From Rosa chinensis (Eukaryota > Streptophyta > Magnoliopsida > Rosales > Rosaceae): 64,000 bases of DNA. Numbering within the stretch: position 1 is the first letter of the stretch; each line of letters begins with the position of its first letter. Below, one piece after another: positions 12,167 to 22,419 of the stretch. The notes under the pieces were generated by a model. It was not told where the DNA came from. It ran no database searches and was given only the letters and a program-made list of their open reading frames with translations. Location of the stretch: assembly GCF_002994745.2 (NCBI RefSeq), contig NC_037090.1, positions 20,572,001-20,636,000 on the forward strand. Reading direction: 5' to 3'. A program made the translations under genes and the position numbers.

Positions 12167-13136
12167 TGGCATAGTTCCTGCCAGTATTGAATCGGTAAAG
12201 CTCATTGGAGTCGAGTGCTTTAGGAGTTGACCCAACCCAGTTTTGTCCAATTTATCTTTACGTATGTATATAATTTGTTAGGAACTTTTGATGTGTCATC
12301 GACGCCAATGTTATTTATCTGAGTTTAGCTTAGGCCTGTAAGCTGTAACCCATAATTGTTTTCTTATATAGAAAACACTCCAAAAACAAAAGATCAAGGG
12401 GATATTCATTACCTTGAGATCAAATTTGCTAAACATGGCCTGGCCATTTGTTTCCTTTGTTTAAAAGAATGGTTTAAACTTGAAAGCAGCTCCGACGGAG
12501 TAAGTAATTGACATTTAGAGAGCATGTTTGTATCTCTTTTTCTGGTCTTTATCGTCGTAAAATGTCTGTGCCTGGAATCTTATGCGAAGCATAGAAAACA
12601 TTGCATAGCAGTTAAACCCTTAACCCTAAATCTTCCCGGCACAGAAAAAGTTTTCCACAAGAGTGACCGAAATGTGAACAAAAGTCTACAAATCTAATTT
12701 GAAAAGCCTTTAATTGTATAGAAATAATATGATTACTCTGCATTTAGGGTGGCTAAGTGTGGTTTAGTTGAGTGATTAAGAGAATAACTTTCCTAGTTAT
12801 AGCAGGTTGACCTTTTGACTTAAACTACATTACTCTTGAATAGAGTCCAGCCTCTCCCAGCATTATATCATCAAAAAGCTAAAGTGCATAGGCAATAATA
12901 GAAGACCAAACAAACTACCTCATTTCACCCTCTCTTCATCTTCATGGTATGATAAAAAAGTGTTCTATCCACTCCTCCTTGACAACCTATTAATATTGAA
13001 GTGGTTAGTACTTGATCCATCTAGCAGAGCATTTCTTTCACTCAAACAACTCTCCTCTTGCTCCCATTAACCGATTAAATTACAAAGTTGTATTATAATC
13101 ACTATTTTTAGTCCACTAAACTCGTCTTTGCTGCAC
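12167..13136. other. ELM1 3' UTR and intergenic DNA
   Basis: The first 150-250 bases are probably ELM1 3' UTR. The rest is AT-rich with no open frame, tRNA or recognisable repeat. It leads into the CASP promoter. Confidence 0.6.
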
Positions 13137-13143
13137 TATATAA
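13137..13143 (+). promoter_or_regulatory. TATA box of the CASP gene
   Basis: TATATAA in the context CACTATATAAGG, 121 bp before the CASP start codon. This implies a 5' UTR of roughly 90 bases. In Arabidopsis the CASP genes are driven by MYB36 in the root endodermis; no specific MYB site could be assigned here. Confidence 0.65.
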
Positions 13144-13263
13144 GGTTCCCATGTCTAATTACATTCATCACAAGCTTTTTAGTCTCTCCATTTCAGCAAT
13201 TCTCATCTCCGAAAGAGCTTCAATTTAAGTCTTAAGAAGATCTCTCTCTTTCTGTCAGCTAAA

Positions 13264-14290
13264 ATGAAGAGTGAAGCAACCGCCATTGATGTTCCTGAGG
13301 CAAGCGGAGCAACCAAAGGAAAAGCACCTATTTTGACGGTTCCTAGGCAAGAGAAGGGAGGAATGAACAGAGGGCTTGGGATTATCGACTTGGTCTTAAG
13401 GATAGGTGCAATGGTGGCTGCTCTAGCTTCTGCTGCCACCATGGGGACTAGTGATCAGAACCTTCCTTTCTTCACTCAGTTCTTCCAGTTTGAAGCTAGC
13501 TATGATGACATGCCCAGTTTCGAGTATGTGATTCTCAACCTCTATCTCTTTCTCATGAAATTTTCTTTTTTCAAATATTCGATCATGGTATGAAGAAAGT
13601 CAGTGAATCAAGACGTATTACTGAATCATGTCACATCGTTTGATTAATATTCAGTCTGACAACACAACAATATTTAGTAACTTCAATCACTAATATTGGA
13701 CCATTGTCTATGGATGCAGGTTTTTCTTGATAGCAATGTCACTTGTAGCTGGCTACCTGGTGCTATCTATCCCCTTCTCCATAGTAGCCATTGTTCGCCC
13801 CCATGCTGCTGGACCAAGGCTCTTGCTCCTCATCATGGACACTGTAATTTTTAAAACCTCTCGAACTTTATAGCTTTAAACTCATCCTTAGAATAATGTT
13901 CTCTTGTCAGATATATACGAACATGTTATGTTACCAGACTATCAGTTTGGATCATATATACCTTCAGAGAAGATTCACCTAATCAAAATAGTCTGGCAAG
14001 CTAAGAATGTCATACTATATATATATAATTTCCCATCAATTTTTAATCCTATCTGTGATGCTTATATTATGCAGGTGGCGCTTACTCTAGCGACAGCTGC
14101 TGCTGCGGCTGCAACATCCATAGTCTACTTAGCACACAATGGCAATGCCAGCTCGAATTGGCTCGCCATTTGCAACCAGTTTGGTGATTTCTGCCAGCAA
14201 ATCAGTGCGGCTGTGGTCGCAGCCTTTATGACTGTTGTTACCTTCATGTTCTTGATTCTGCTCTCTGCTTTGGCTCTCCGAAAGCATTAG
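13264..14290 (+). CDS. Casparian strip membrane domain protein (CASP)
   Basis: Three exons, 13264-13523, 13720-13843 and 14075-14290, give 600 nt and 199 aa. CASPs are four-helix MARVEL-like membrane proteins that form the endodermal Casparian-strip scaffold and guide local lignin deposition. Predicted helices lie at about residues 38-60, 88-111, 121-147 and 170-194. The conserved Arg46 in helix 1 (DLVLRIGA) and Asp127 in helix 3 (LLLLIMDT) are present. The first extracellular loop carries [21 protein letters not shown], very close to the loop signature of true CASPs rather than CASP-like proteins. Loop 2 has YLAHNGN...[13 protein letters not shown] with its paired cysteines. The N-terminus is cytosolic and hydrophilic; the C-terminus is short (ALRKH). 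The specific CASP1-5 number cannot be decided by eye. Confidence 0.95.
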
Positions 14291-14929
14291 TCGAGAAGAA
14301 GATGGAGAGAAGCTCTTCAAATGATTACAATGTTGTTTGTGATTGTGTTCTGTGTTTTCTGCTCGAGTATTGCTCCTTGTGTGAATTTGGTTATAGTTGA
14401 TGTAATTTACTTTGTCTAATGCCACATATTTCAATGATAATCTATGCATTCATCTTCGCTATTATTAAGGTTGCTCTTCATGACTGATTTCTTTTACTAA
14501 TTTACCCCTTATATATTAAAATATTTTGAATCAAAAATAAAGTCAATTAAGAAAAGAAAAAATTAAAATTAAAATTAAAATTAAAATTAAAATTAAATTA
14601 AATATAGTGGAAACTCCCACTATTTTTAACGACCTCCACCACACACTCTTTGAAAAAAAAAAAAAAAACCCCAACTTTCCCACACACAATGTGTGCTAGT
14701 TTTATATAAGAGAACAACTAAGAGTAACTGAGTTGAAATTACCACATTTCACCTATAAATGAAAAACTAATGCAACTAAACTTTGCTATCATTTTTTTTT
14801 CGAAATTCCAACTCGGTCTCCAAATTCAAAGAGAAAGAAAGTCCAACTTTTTATTTACAATGAACATTTGTGAGAAGATGTTAATATCAGTATTTAAATA
14901 ACATAAAAAAAAAAAAAACACTCTCATCC
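14291..14929. other. CASP 3' UTR and AT-rich spacer
   Basis: Includes the CASP 3' UTR, a six-base tandem run of the AAAATT type at about 14560-14604, and several poly-A stretches. No gene is seen. It ends at the target site (CATCC, 14925-14929) of the Copia element. Confidence 0.7.
14560..14604. repeat. Short tandem repeat (AAAATT)n
   Basis: About seven head-to-tail copies of a six-base AAAATT unit, degrading to five bases at the right end. Confidence 0.9.
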
Positions 14930-15154
14930 TGTTCAAATAAATCTAAAATATATGTTTGGCCCAAACTTTAGGTTACTTAGTTGTAATAGGGTTTAGAATT
15001 AGAGATATTCTCATAAATATTCATAGATATCCGATTAATTGTACTTTCCTTATACAACTTTGATTCTATGTCTTATAATTCTCTATATAAAGAGGCCCCT
15101 ATTATCAATGAAAGGACGACTCAATTCTCTCTCAATTTCTGTTTTCCTTAAACA
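14930..15154 (+). repeat. 5' LTR of Copia 1
   Basis: 225 bp, TGTTCAAA...TTAAACA. A TATA-like CTATATAAAGAGG is at about 15082-15094, with the transcript start expected shortly downstream. Confidence 0.95.
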
Positions 15155-15168
15155 CGTTATCAGCACGA
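15155..15168 (+). promoter_or_regulatory. Copia 1 primer-binding site, tRNA-Ile anticodon arm
   Basis: The 14 bases directly after the 5' LTR are CGTTATCAGCACGA. Their reverse complement TCGTGCTGATAACG corresponds, as I recall plant tRNA-Ile(AAU), to its anticodon-arm sequence TCGTGCTAATAACG. The only difference is G for the A34 position that is inosine in the mature tRNA. This implies a half-tRNA primer, as known for some Copia elements that use initiator Met. The tRNA sequence is from memory. Confidence 0.55.
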
Positions 15169-15668
15169 GCCCTAACCTTAGTTTCAAGAAGCCAAAATCC
15201 CAAAATCCTTTTTCTGGTTCTCTGCCATTCGCCGTGCACCTCTCCTACGTGCCCATGCACCTGTTCCTGTTGTAAGCCTCTGCCCCTACTAGCCTACGCA
15301 CAAGTTTAGTCACTTACCTTTGGAGCACCGAATCCACCTAGCACCGGCTTCGTCAACTGCCTTGACCAGAATTGCAAACCAGTTGCAATCCTAACTTAGG
15401 ATCGATAGCATATCTCTACAACCCAACGTTGCAAGCCAAGTTTGGAGCTTGTTGAGATCTCCAAACTTAGAGTTTGTAGAGAATTTATGATCGACCACTT
15501 ACGTCATTGTTTCGATCTAATCCAATACCTCTTGGAATTGAATTTCTTGGAGACGATTACGCTAAGAGATTCCTAATTTCTTGGAAGCGATTACGCTCAG
15601 GAATTTTATATGTTTTCGTAGTAGCTTTTTCGCTCCGAAACTAACCCTTTTTCTTGTTCTCTTTCGGA

Positions 15669-16727
15669 ATGAGTAACCTGAACAAATTGGACTTTGCTCC
15701 ATTGGGAACAACTGGCTCTGGATATCACAGGTGGGTTAGTGATGTCCGCCAGCATCTCAAGGCCGATGGAATCCTGGATATGATTCTCGAGCCTAGCTAG
15801 GACGTGCTAACTGTTGAGCAAGCTCAAGCTTTGGAAGAAAATAGAGCAGCCTTAGAGGCAAATAAGGCGAAAGCCATCATCATAATGACTCGTCATATGG
15901 ATGAAACTCTCCAATACGAGTGTATGAATGAAGACGACCCCAGAAGGCTGTGGGTCTCACTCAAAGAAAGATTTGGCAACGTCCGTGACTCCCTGCTTCC
16001 TGATCTAGAAGTGAGATGGCATAGCCTCCGCTTCTGTGATTTCAAGTCAGTTCTTGACTACAACTTGGAAGCACTTCACATTAAATCCTTAATGGAATTC
16101 TGTGGTGAAGAGATCACAGATGCGATGTTGATTGAGAAGACACTCTCTACTTTACCTGTCTCTGCATTGATGGTTGCTAAGAACTATCAAATCGATGTTA
16201 CTGCAAGACAGATCACGAGGTTTCATGAGCTCAATGGAGCTATGAATGTTGCTGAAAAGCATGATAACATCCTTGTGAAGAACTATAATTCGAGATCCCT
16301 GGAAACAGAGCATATTCTGGAATCCAATTATAGTCGGGCCCCTAAGAGAGGGCGCCAAGAGCGAAACCCTAATCTTAGGGATACTTCAGGACATTCTGGT
16401 CCATATAATTGCACTACGTGGGAAGGTAACCGCCAAAATAGGCGAATACGGAACCGAAGAGGTCAACTTGGAAAGAGAGAGGGAGGCAACGCCCCAGACC
16501 ATGTTGGTGGTGCCACTAACACTAAGAGCCATCTAAATGACGTTTTCAAAGCGCCTCAATCAATGGAGTCTAAGTAAAGATATGTATGTTCTCGATGTGG
16601 AGTATCTAGTCATTGGACACACATTTGTAGAGCTCGTTACGAAATTGTCACCGCCTACAAAGCATATTATGAAGCAAGAGAAGCTCATTATGTGAAACAA
16701 GAATATCAAGAAGATGATCTAGAGTGA
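15669..16727 (+). pseudogene. Copia 1 gag, two in-frame stops
   Basis: One reading frame of 353 codons runs from ATG 15669 to TGA 16725-16727. It is broken only by TAG at 15798-15800 and TAA at 16575-16577. The N-terminus and the middle (NDDPRRLWVSLKERFG-like block, then LEKTLSTLPVSA-like block) are the UBN2-type Copia capsid domain. The tail carries a CCHC zinc knuckle, CSRCGVSSHWTHIC (C-x2-C-x4-H-x4-C), directly after the second stop. The frame is otherwise intact, so these stops may be fairly recent compared with the ruined pol. Confidence 0.85.
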
Positions 16728-19700
16728 AGGGTTGAAGACTACAAATCTGGTTGGGATCAATAGATCGCCAATTTTGTTTAAGTCTTTATTTTTCTAAGAG
16801 ATGTAATAGGCAATTGTCATATACTTTGTAGTAAATGCCATTGGTTTAGTTTTTCTTCACATAGGCTCATTCAAAATGAGTATGATGTCTAGGAAGGTTT
16901 TGAGATAAGTGGTACTTAAACGAGCTTTGCTCAACCGACATCTCTCTACTCACCTGGTCATATTTATTTAGGAGTTACCGAAAGAAGTCAAACGACTACC
17001 TTTGTTTTGCATTAGCTAGCATTTGGATTAGATTCTCCTAATGGTTAAGAGACAATGATGTACTTCGTTGGCTTATGAATAAAATTTTGAGTTCTTTTCA
17101 TTATGACTCCATTTTGATTATGAGCATATTACTTTTGTGACTACGATAGCTGGGTCATCAATATTAATTCAAGGACATGGACTAACCCAAGTTTCCCTTT
17201 CCAAATGACACCTTGATTACTGTCATAGAAACTCTCTACTCTCCTAGGGCAAATCGCACCTATGAATAGTCAATGGATTTTATGCGAAAACGCATGTAGA
17301 GAACAGAAATGAGTTCCTTTGCAATACCTCTAATGATTGCGAATAAAGGCGTATCTTAGAGAAGTTTATGTGTCTCTCTAGTGGACTCTATGTCACTATT
17401 CGAGTTATTAAATCCAATAAAGTTATGAGAGAAGATCTCTTGGATTTAGACACATAATTACTTTGTCACGACATGATAGGTCATCCTAGTCATGATGATC
17501 CGTCTACTAAAGACTTCACACGGACATCTATTCTTTCGAGTAAAACGAAGAATGAATCAAAAGTTGATTCCCGGACTAAGTGTGACCGCCGCCGTCCACC
17601 ACTAGCCTAAGGCTGGCACAGTCCCTATCCATGACGCCATGGATGGCGTCCATCATGGTGATGGCGCCCTAGGTACGTGATGCTACAATCACCAACTTTG
17701 CTTCAAGTAGTGTTTCAGATGCTCAGGCCCAACCACAATCCTCATTGTTGCTTCTAAAGCCTCTCACTGAGACCATCCTATGCAAAGGATATGATAATAC
17801 TCATTCTGTTCTTACATAGAATCCATGGGGATTCTGTGGACTGATTCAACCAACTTGCGGACATTTAAATATCTCATGATGATTGGTTGACACGCAAACA
17901 CGTTGGTCTCATGTTGTGCCATTGTCCACTTGTAATGCTGCTTATGCTACACTCCTAGAAAATATCATATGACAACGCGCTCACTCCCCTGATCATCATA
18001 TTCCGTCAATTGGACTTGACGATGCTAGAGAGTTTACATTGAAGACTTTCGATGGTTATTGCAATGGGACTGATGTTGGACATCATATTCCCATGAACAC
18101 ACTCAAATGGTCTCGCAGAAATGACTAGATGGTAGTTCGGACATTGGTAATGTACACCAATCTCCTTATATCTGCTTGGGGTGATGCAATATTGCATGTA
18201 GCTATACTAATTCGTCTATGACCCACTGCCACTCAATCTACCTCTGAGTTACAGCTAGTGACTGGGTACAAGTATCGTACTTACGCATATTTGAGTGTGC
18301 CATTTATGTGCCAATTACGCCGCCATAGCCCTCTGTGATGGGTCCTTACAGACGAATGGGAAACTACGTTGGATTTGAGACTCCAACAATCATCCACCAC
18401 TTAATGCCCTTGCAAGGCGATCTCCTTACCGCTAGATTTGTGGGTTGTCACTTTGATGAGACAGTCTTCCTGTCGTTAGGGGGAGATAAGAACACGGATG
18501 TTCAGCAGGAATGACTAGAATTGTCGTGGCCTGTCCCCAATATGTCTCATCTCGATCCCCGTTAAAGTGACAAGATCATATAAATATGCTGCAAACATGC
18601 TTGCAAGGAAAGACGTTCCTACGAGAGGACGTAGCGCCACCCTACACGGAGGTAGGCATGGGGCCAACGCCAAAAAGAGTGACACTCTAGCGTTATAGGT
18701 CATGACCCCAACTAGGATGCGTGGGAGGCCCGTGGGCTCGAAGGATACTTTGACACATTCCAATCCTTTGATCATTACGACTCAAAATCAGTCTCATGAA
18801 AATCTTCCGAGTTATGGTTATCGTTGGGGGACGCCTCAACGTCAGAACTTATTCATGAGAATATAGAGCTCTTTGAAAATTACACTAGTGTACATGAGAT
18901 GTGGGATAGAAACTTCATCATAATTGATGATGTAGTTGTGCATGAGTTTGTTGAGTCCGATGATATCGAACTACGCTCCGTTGATGAATGAATGCCAACG
19001 TAGAGAAATTTGGCCTAAATAGAAAGATGCGATCTAGGTTAAGTTGGATTCTCTAACGAAGAGGAAGGTTTTTGAGCCAGTGATGCCAATACCTCCTAAC
19101 ATAAAACCTGTTGACTAATGAGTCTTCGTTAGAAAGCGTGATGAGAAAAAGAGATGGCAATCTAGCCTTATGGCGCAAGGCTTCTTACAAAACACCCTGA
19201 AATCAACTACGATGAGATATATTCTCTCGTAATTAGGGCTGGGCATTTAAGCCCGAAAACCCGTAAACCCGGACCGGCCTGTCAAGGCCCGACCCGTACT
19301 GTCAAGGCCCGACCCGTACGGTCCGGGCCCAAATTTTTTTTAATCAAAACGGTTCGGGCCGGGCCTTAATTTTCAAAATACGGTTCGGGCCCGGGCCTGG
19401 ACTTTCAGATAAGAAAAAGCCCGTCAGGCCCGTTTGACATTAAAAGAGACAAGTGTCTCTATATAATAGGGCATCATATTTTTATATTGTTGGTCTATGT
19501 AGACCTCCACCACATCAAATCATCTCCCTAATATTAATTCCTAAACCTAATCTCTCTCCTCTCTTTTCTTCTCACTCTACCGCAAAAGGGACTTCTCCTT
19601 TTCTCTCTTCTTTTTTTTTTTTGGTCTCTCTTAACTCCATTTCTCTCTTCTTCTCACTGCAAGAACTCATTTCTCTCTTCTTCTTTTGAAACTTCCCATC

Positions 19701-21655
19701 TTTGAAATCCAGAACCTTCCTCACGGCCACCATCTCACCGATCTCATTGCCCCGTCTTCACTCGTCCCTTACCTTTCGCTTTGGCCCGCTCAGATTTCCA
19801 GAATCTCTTCCTCTCTGCAATTGGATCGTCCTCTTCCATGGCTCCCACGGTCCGCTCTTCCTCTCCTGCCCGCCGTGGTCCTTTGCTTGGAGCAGTTAAT
19901 TGATTTGATCTTCTGTTTTTTTTTTTTTTTTTTTTGTAACAATCAGATCTGATTAGTTATGTTGTTCATTGATAGCTACATGAACATGGTACTCTTGACT
20001 TTGTTATGTTGTTCAGTTGTTTTGGAATTAACACGCAACTGATCTTCTTCTCTTTTTTTTTTTTTTTTTTTTCCTCTGTGAATGGAGCCATTAAAGGCTA
20101 AAGCCCAGAAAAGGAAAATAAAAGGTATTTTTATTCAGCCAAAATTAATGGAGGCACTAAAAAAGCTTAATGGATTTGAATTTGAACTTTAAATATGTTA
20201 AAATCTGGAAATATATGGAAAATAGGTATTTGGGCCCGAAAACCCGGAAGCCCGGCCCGAAATGAAACGGGCCGGTCCCGGGCCGGTCCCTATTTGTGTC
20301 AAAGCGGGCCGGGTCCAGGCTCAGTGAAAAACGGGCCGGGTCCGGGCCCAGTAAAATTATAGTTGGACCCGGCCCGTGCCCAGCCCTACTCGTAATGGAT
20401 GTCATTTCTCTCTATTACCCTGTCAATTTGGTAGTTTCCAAATAACTAATCATGCAGCTTACGAATGTGGTCACTACGTATCTCTATGGGGATCTAGATA
20501 CGAAATATATATGAAGATTCATGGTGGACTTCATTTACCCAAGTCAAGTGATTCTAGACCACCGAGCGCGTTTGCAATAAAATTGAAATGCTCACTAAAG
20601 TGACTACTTGATTGGGAAGGGATATGCCCGCGCATTTCCATAACAAGTTTCGGATTCTATGGCGGTTCATGTTGGACATGATCTTCATTAGAAGCCCTTA
20701 ATGAGTTAAAAGAAATTGCTGAGCACTTTAAATCCGAGTTTGAGATGAAGGATTTTGGGAGAACACGATTATGTCTCAGTTTGGAACTTGAGCATCGTGT
20801 TGATAGATACTTAGGCATTTTGACAAGGTCAAACCTTCAAGCACCCCCATGATCGTCCGTAGTCTTGATCCTGAAAATGATCCTCTTGGTCTGAAGGATG
20901 ATGACGAATCCTCTTGGTCTGAAGGATGATGACGAAGATGTGCTAGGGGCAGAAGTGCCTTACTTGAGTACAATAGGTGCATTATTGTACTTAGCTCAAT
21001 GCACAAGACCAGACATCTCAATTGCAGTGAACTTGTTAGCTAAGGTATAACTTTGCGCCAACGCGATGCCATTAGATAGGTGTAAAAGATATCTTTCGAT
21101 ACTTGAGATGTATGATTGATATAGGCTCATTCTATCCCTACAGAGAGACGATGGATTCAGACCCATCACACACCAGGAATGCCGCCAACACTAGCCTGCG
21201 TCCACTATCCCCATCCCAAAACGATAAGCGTTTTGGAAGGTTTTTCTGATATTGAGTATCTCTCTGACCCACACAAAGGTCATTGCCAAACTGATTAAGT
21301 ATTCACCATGGGTAAAGACCATGATATCTTGGAGATCTACAGAACAGACCCTAGTCGCTATATCCTCAAACAATGTAGAGATCATTACTCTTCACGAAGT
21401 GGTTCGTGAATGTATATGGATTGGATCCATAATTACACATGTTCGAAAAATTGTGGTTTGAAGTCTACCATAGATGAGCTTATGAGCATTTAGGATAATG
21501 CTGCTTGTTTTGAACAAATGAAACAAGGTAACATCAAAAGCGACAACACCAAGGATAACATACAACAATAAACTCTCCTCAAGATCAAAGTGAATTAGAT
21601 TCAACTTGAGGACAGTGCGGCATACTTGCTCACTAAGTCATTGCCTAAATTCCAC
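16728..21655 (+). pseudogene. Copia 1 pol, heavily degraded
   Basis: Pol similarity is scattered over all three frames. An integrase-like stretch with GLIQPTCGHL-type sequence lies near 17838-18080. An integrase/RT linker with an LSLGGDK-type motif follows at about 18450-18560. RT remains are at about 19000-19225 and, beyond the nested hAT, 20397-21140, including AYECGHYVSLWGS and CTRPDISIAVNLLA. RNase H remains extend to about 21650. A short tandem duplication of about 29 bp (GATCCTCTTGGTCTGAAGGA unit) is at 20880-20936. No functional product is possible. Confidence 0.8.
19226..20396. mobile_element. Non-autonomous hAT element nested in Copia 1 (with TSDs)
   Basis: The element proper is 19234-20388 (1155 bp). 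It has perfect 12-bp terminal inverted repeats TAGGGCTGGGCA / TGCCCAGCCCTA and an exact 8-bp duplication CTCGTAAT at 19226-19233 and 20389-20396, diagnostic of the hAT superfamily. Both subterminal regions are crowded with GGGCC/CCGGGCC motifs, the usual type of transposase-binding array. Removing it rejoins Copia sequence that is uninterrupted in Copia 2 near 53890-53905. The interior holds pyrimidine-rich DNA and poly-T runs but no transposase, so the small open frames in it are not credited. Confidence 0.95.
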
Positions 21656-21891
21656 TTTCGAGAAACATGTTGGTAGCATCATTTGCGGAAGTTATCTGAA
21701 CTCCCATGACCGTAGTCATCAGGGAGAGATGCAGACATTAGGGGGGAGATGTCTACATGTATGGTCTAGAAACGTGAAGGGTGTGTTGTGCTCTTTTTCC
21801 CATTCGACCGAGGTTATTTTTGTTTCACTGGGTTTTTGTTACTCGGCAAGGTTTTTAATGAGGCAACGAGAGGAGCACCACGTTTGGGCGA

Positions 21892-21903
21892 CATAAGGGG
21901 GAG
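21892..21903 (+). promoter_or_regulatory. Polypurine tract of Copia 1
   Basis: A purine run ending AAGGGGGAG immediately before the 3' LTR, the expected plus-strand primer position. Confidence 0.85.
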
Positions 21904-22114
21904 TGTTCAAATAAATCAAGAATTTGTGTCTGGCCCAAACTCTAGGTTACTTGACCTAGTTGTAATAGGGTTTAGAATTAGAGATATTCTCAGAAATATT
22001 TATAGATATCCGATTAATTGTACGATTATACAACTCTGATTCTATGTCCTCTATATAAAGAGACCTCCTATTATTAATAAAAGGACGATTCAATGTTTCT
22101 GTTTTTCTTAAGCA
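21904..22114 (+). repeat. 3' LTR of Copia 1
   Basis: 211 bp, TGTTCAAA...TTAAGCA. Its own TATA-like CTATATAAAGAGA near 22050 points toward DCP1. Confidence 0.95.
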
Positions 22115-22419
22115 CATCCAAGATATTATCGATATTTTTAGACCCTGATCGCAATGCCTCATTGTGTGTGACAAGAAAAATGGGCTTGGGGAGGCCCTTG
22201 AACGAGAATGCGAGGTCCATTTTGTAATCTCACAACAATAATAAGAAGCTGAGAAAATCTGTGCAATTGAAACAGTGGCAATTTTCCATTCCAATTCCAT
22301 CACCCGCATATTTCTCTCTCAGACTCTCTCTCGCTCTATAGTTTGCTTCTGTAGCTTTGCCGGGAAAATTCGGAGGGGAAAATCTGAGAGCAGCTAGGGT
22401 TTAGGTCGAATCAAAGAGA

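Larger units (their letters stand above)
14930..22114 (+). mobile_element. Copia 1: full-length but decayed Ty1/Copia element
   Basis: Bounded by two LTRs that both start TGTTCAAATAAATC and end CA, with the 5-bp target duplication CATCC at 14925-14929 and 22115-22119. The order is 5' LTR, primer site, gag, integrase, RT, RNase H, polypurine tract, 3' LTR, all on the plus strand. LTRs differ at many positions and by several indels (225 against 211 bp), so the insertion is old. Coding regions carry many stops and shifts. A hAT element is nested in the RT region. The element sits in the 5' region of DCP1, ending 305 bp before its start codon. Confidence 0.95.

Noticed and set aside
19453..19952. 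Open frames inside the hAT element in Copia 1
   Set aside because: Pyrimidine-rich low-complexity sequence with no transposase motif; overlapping frames.
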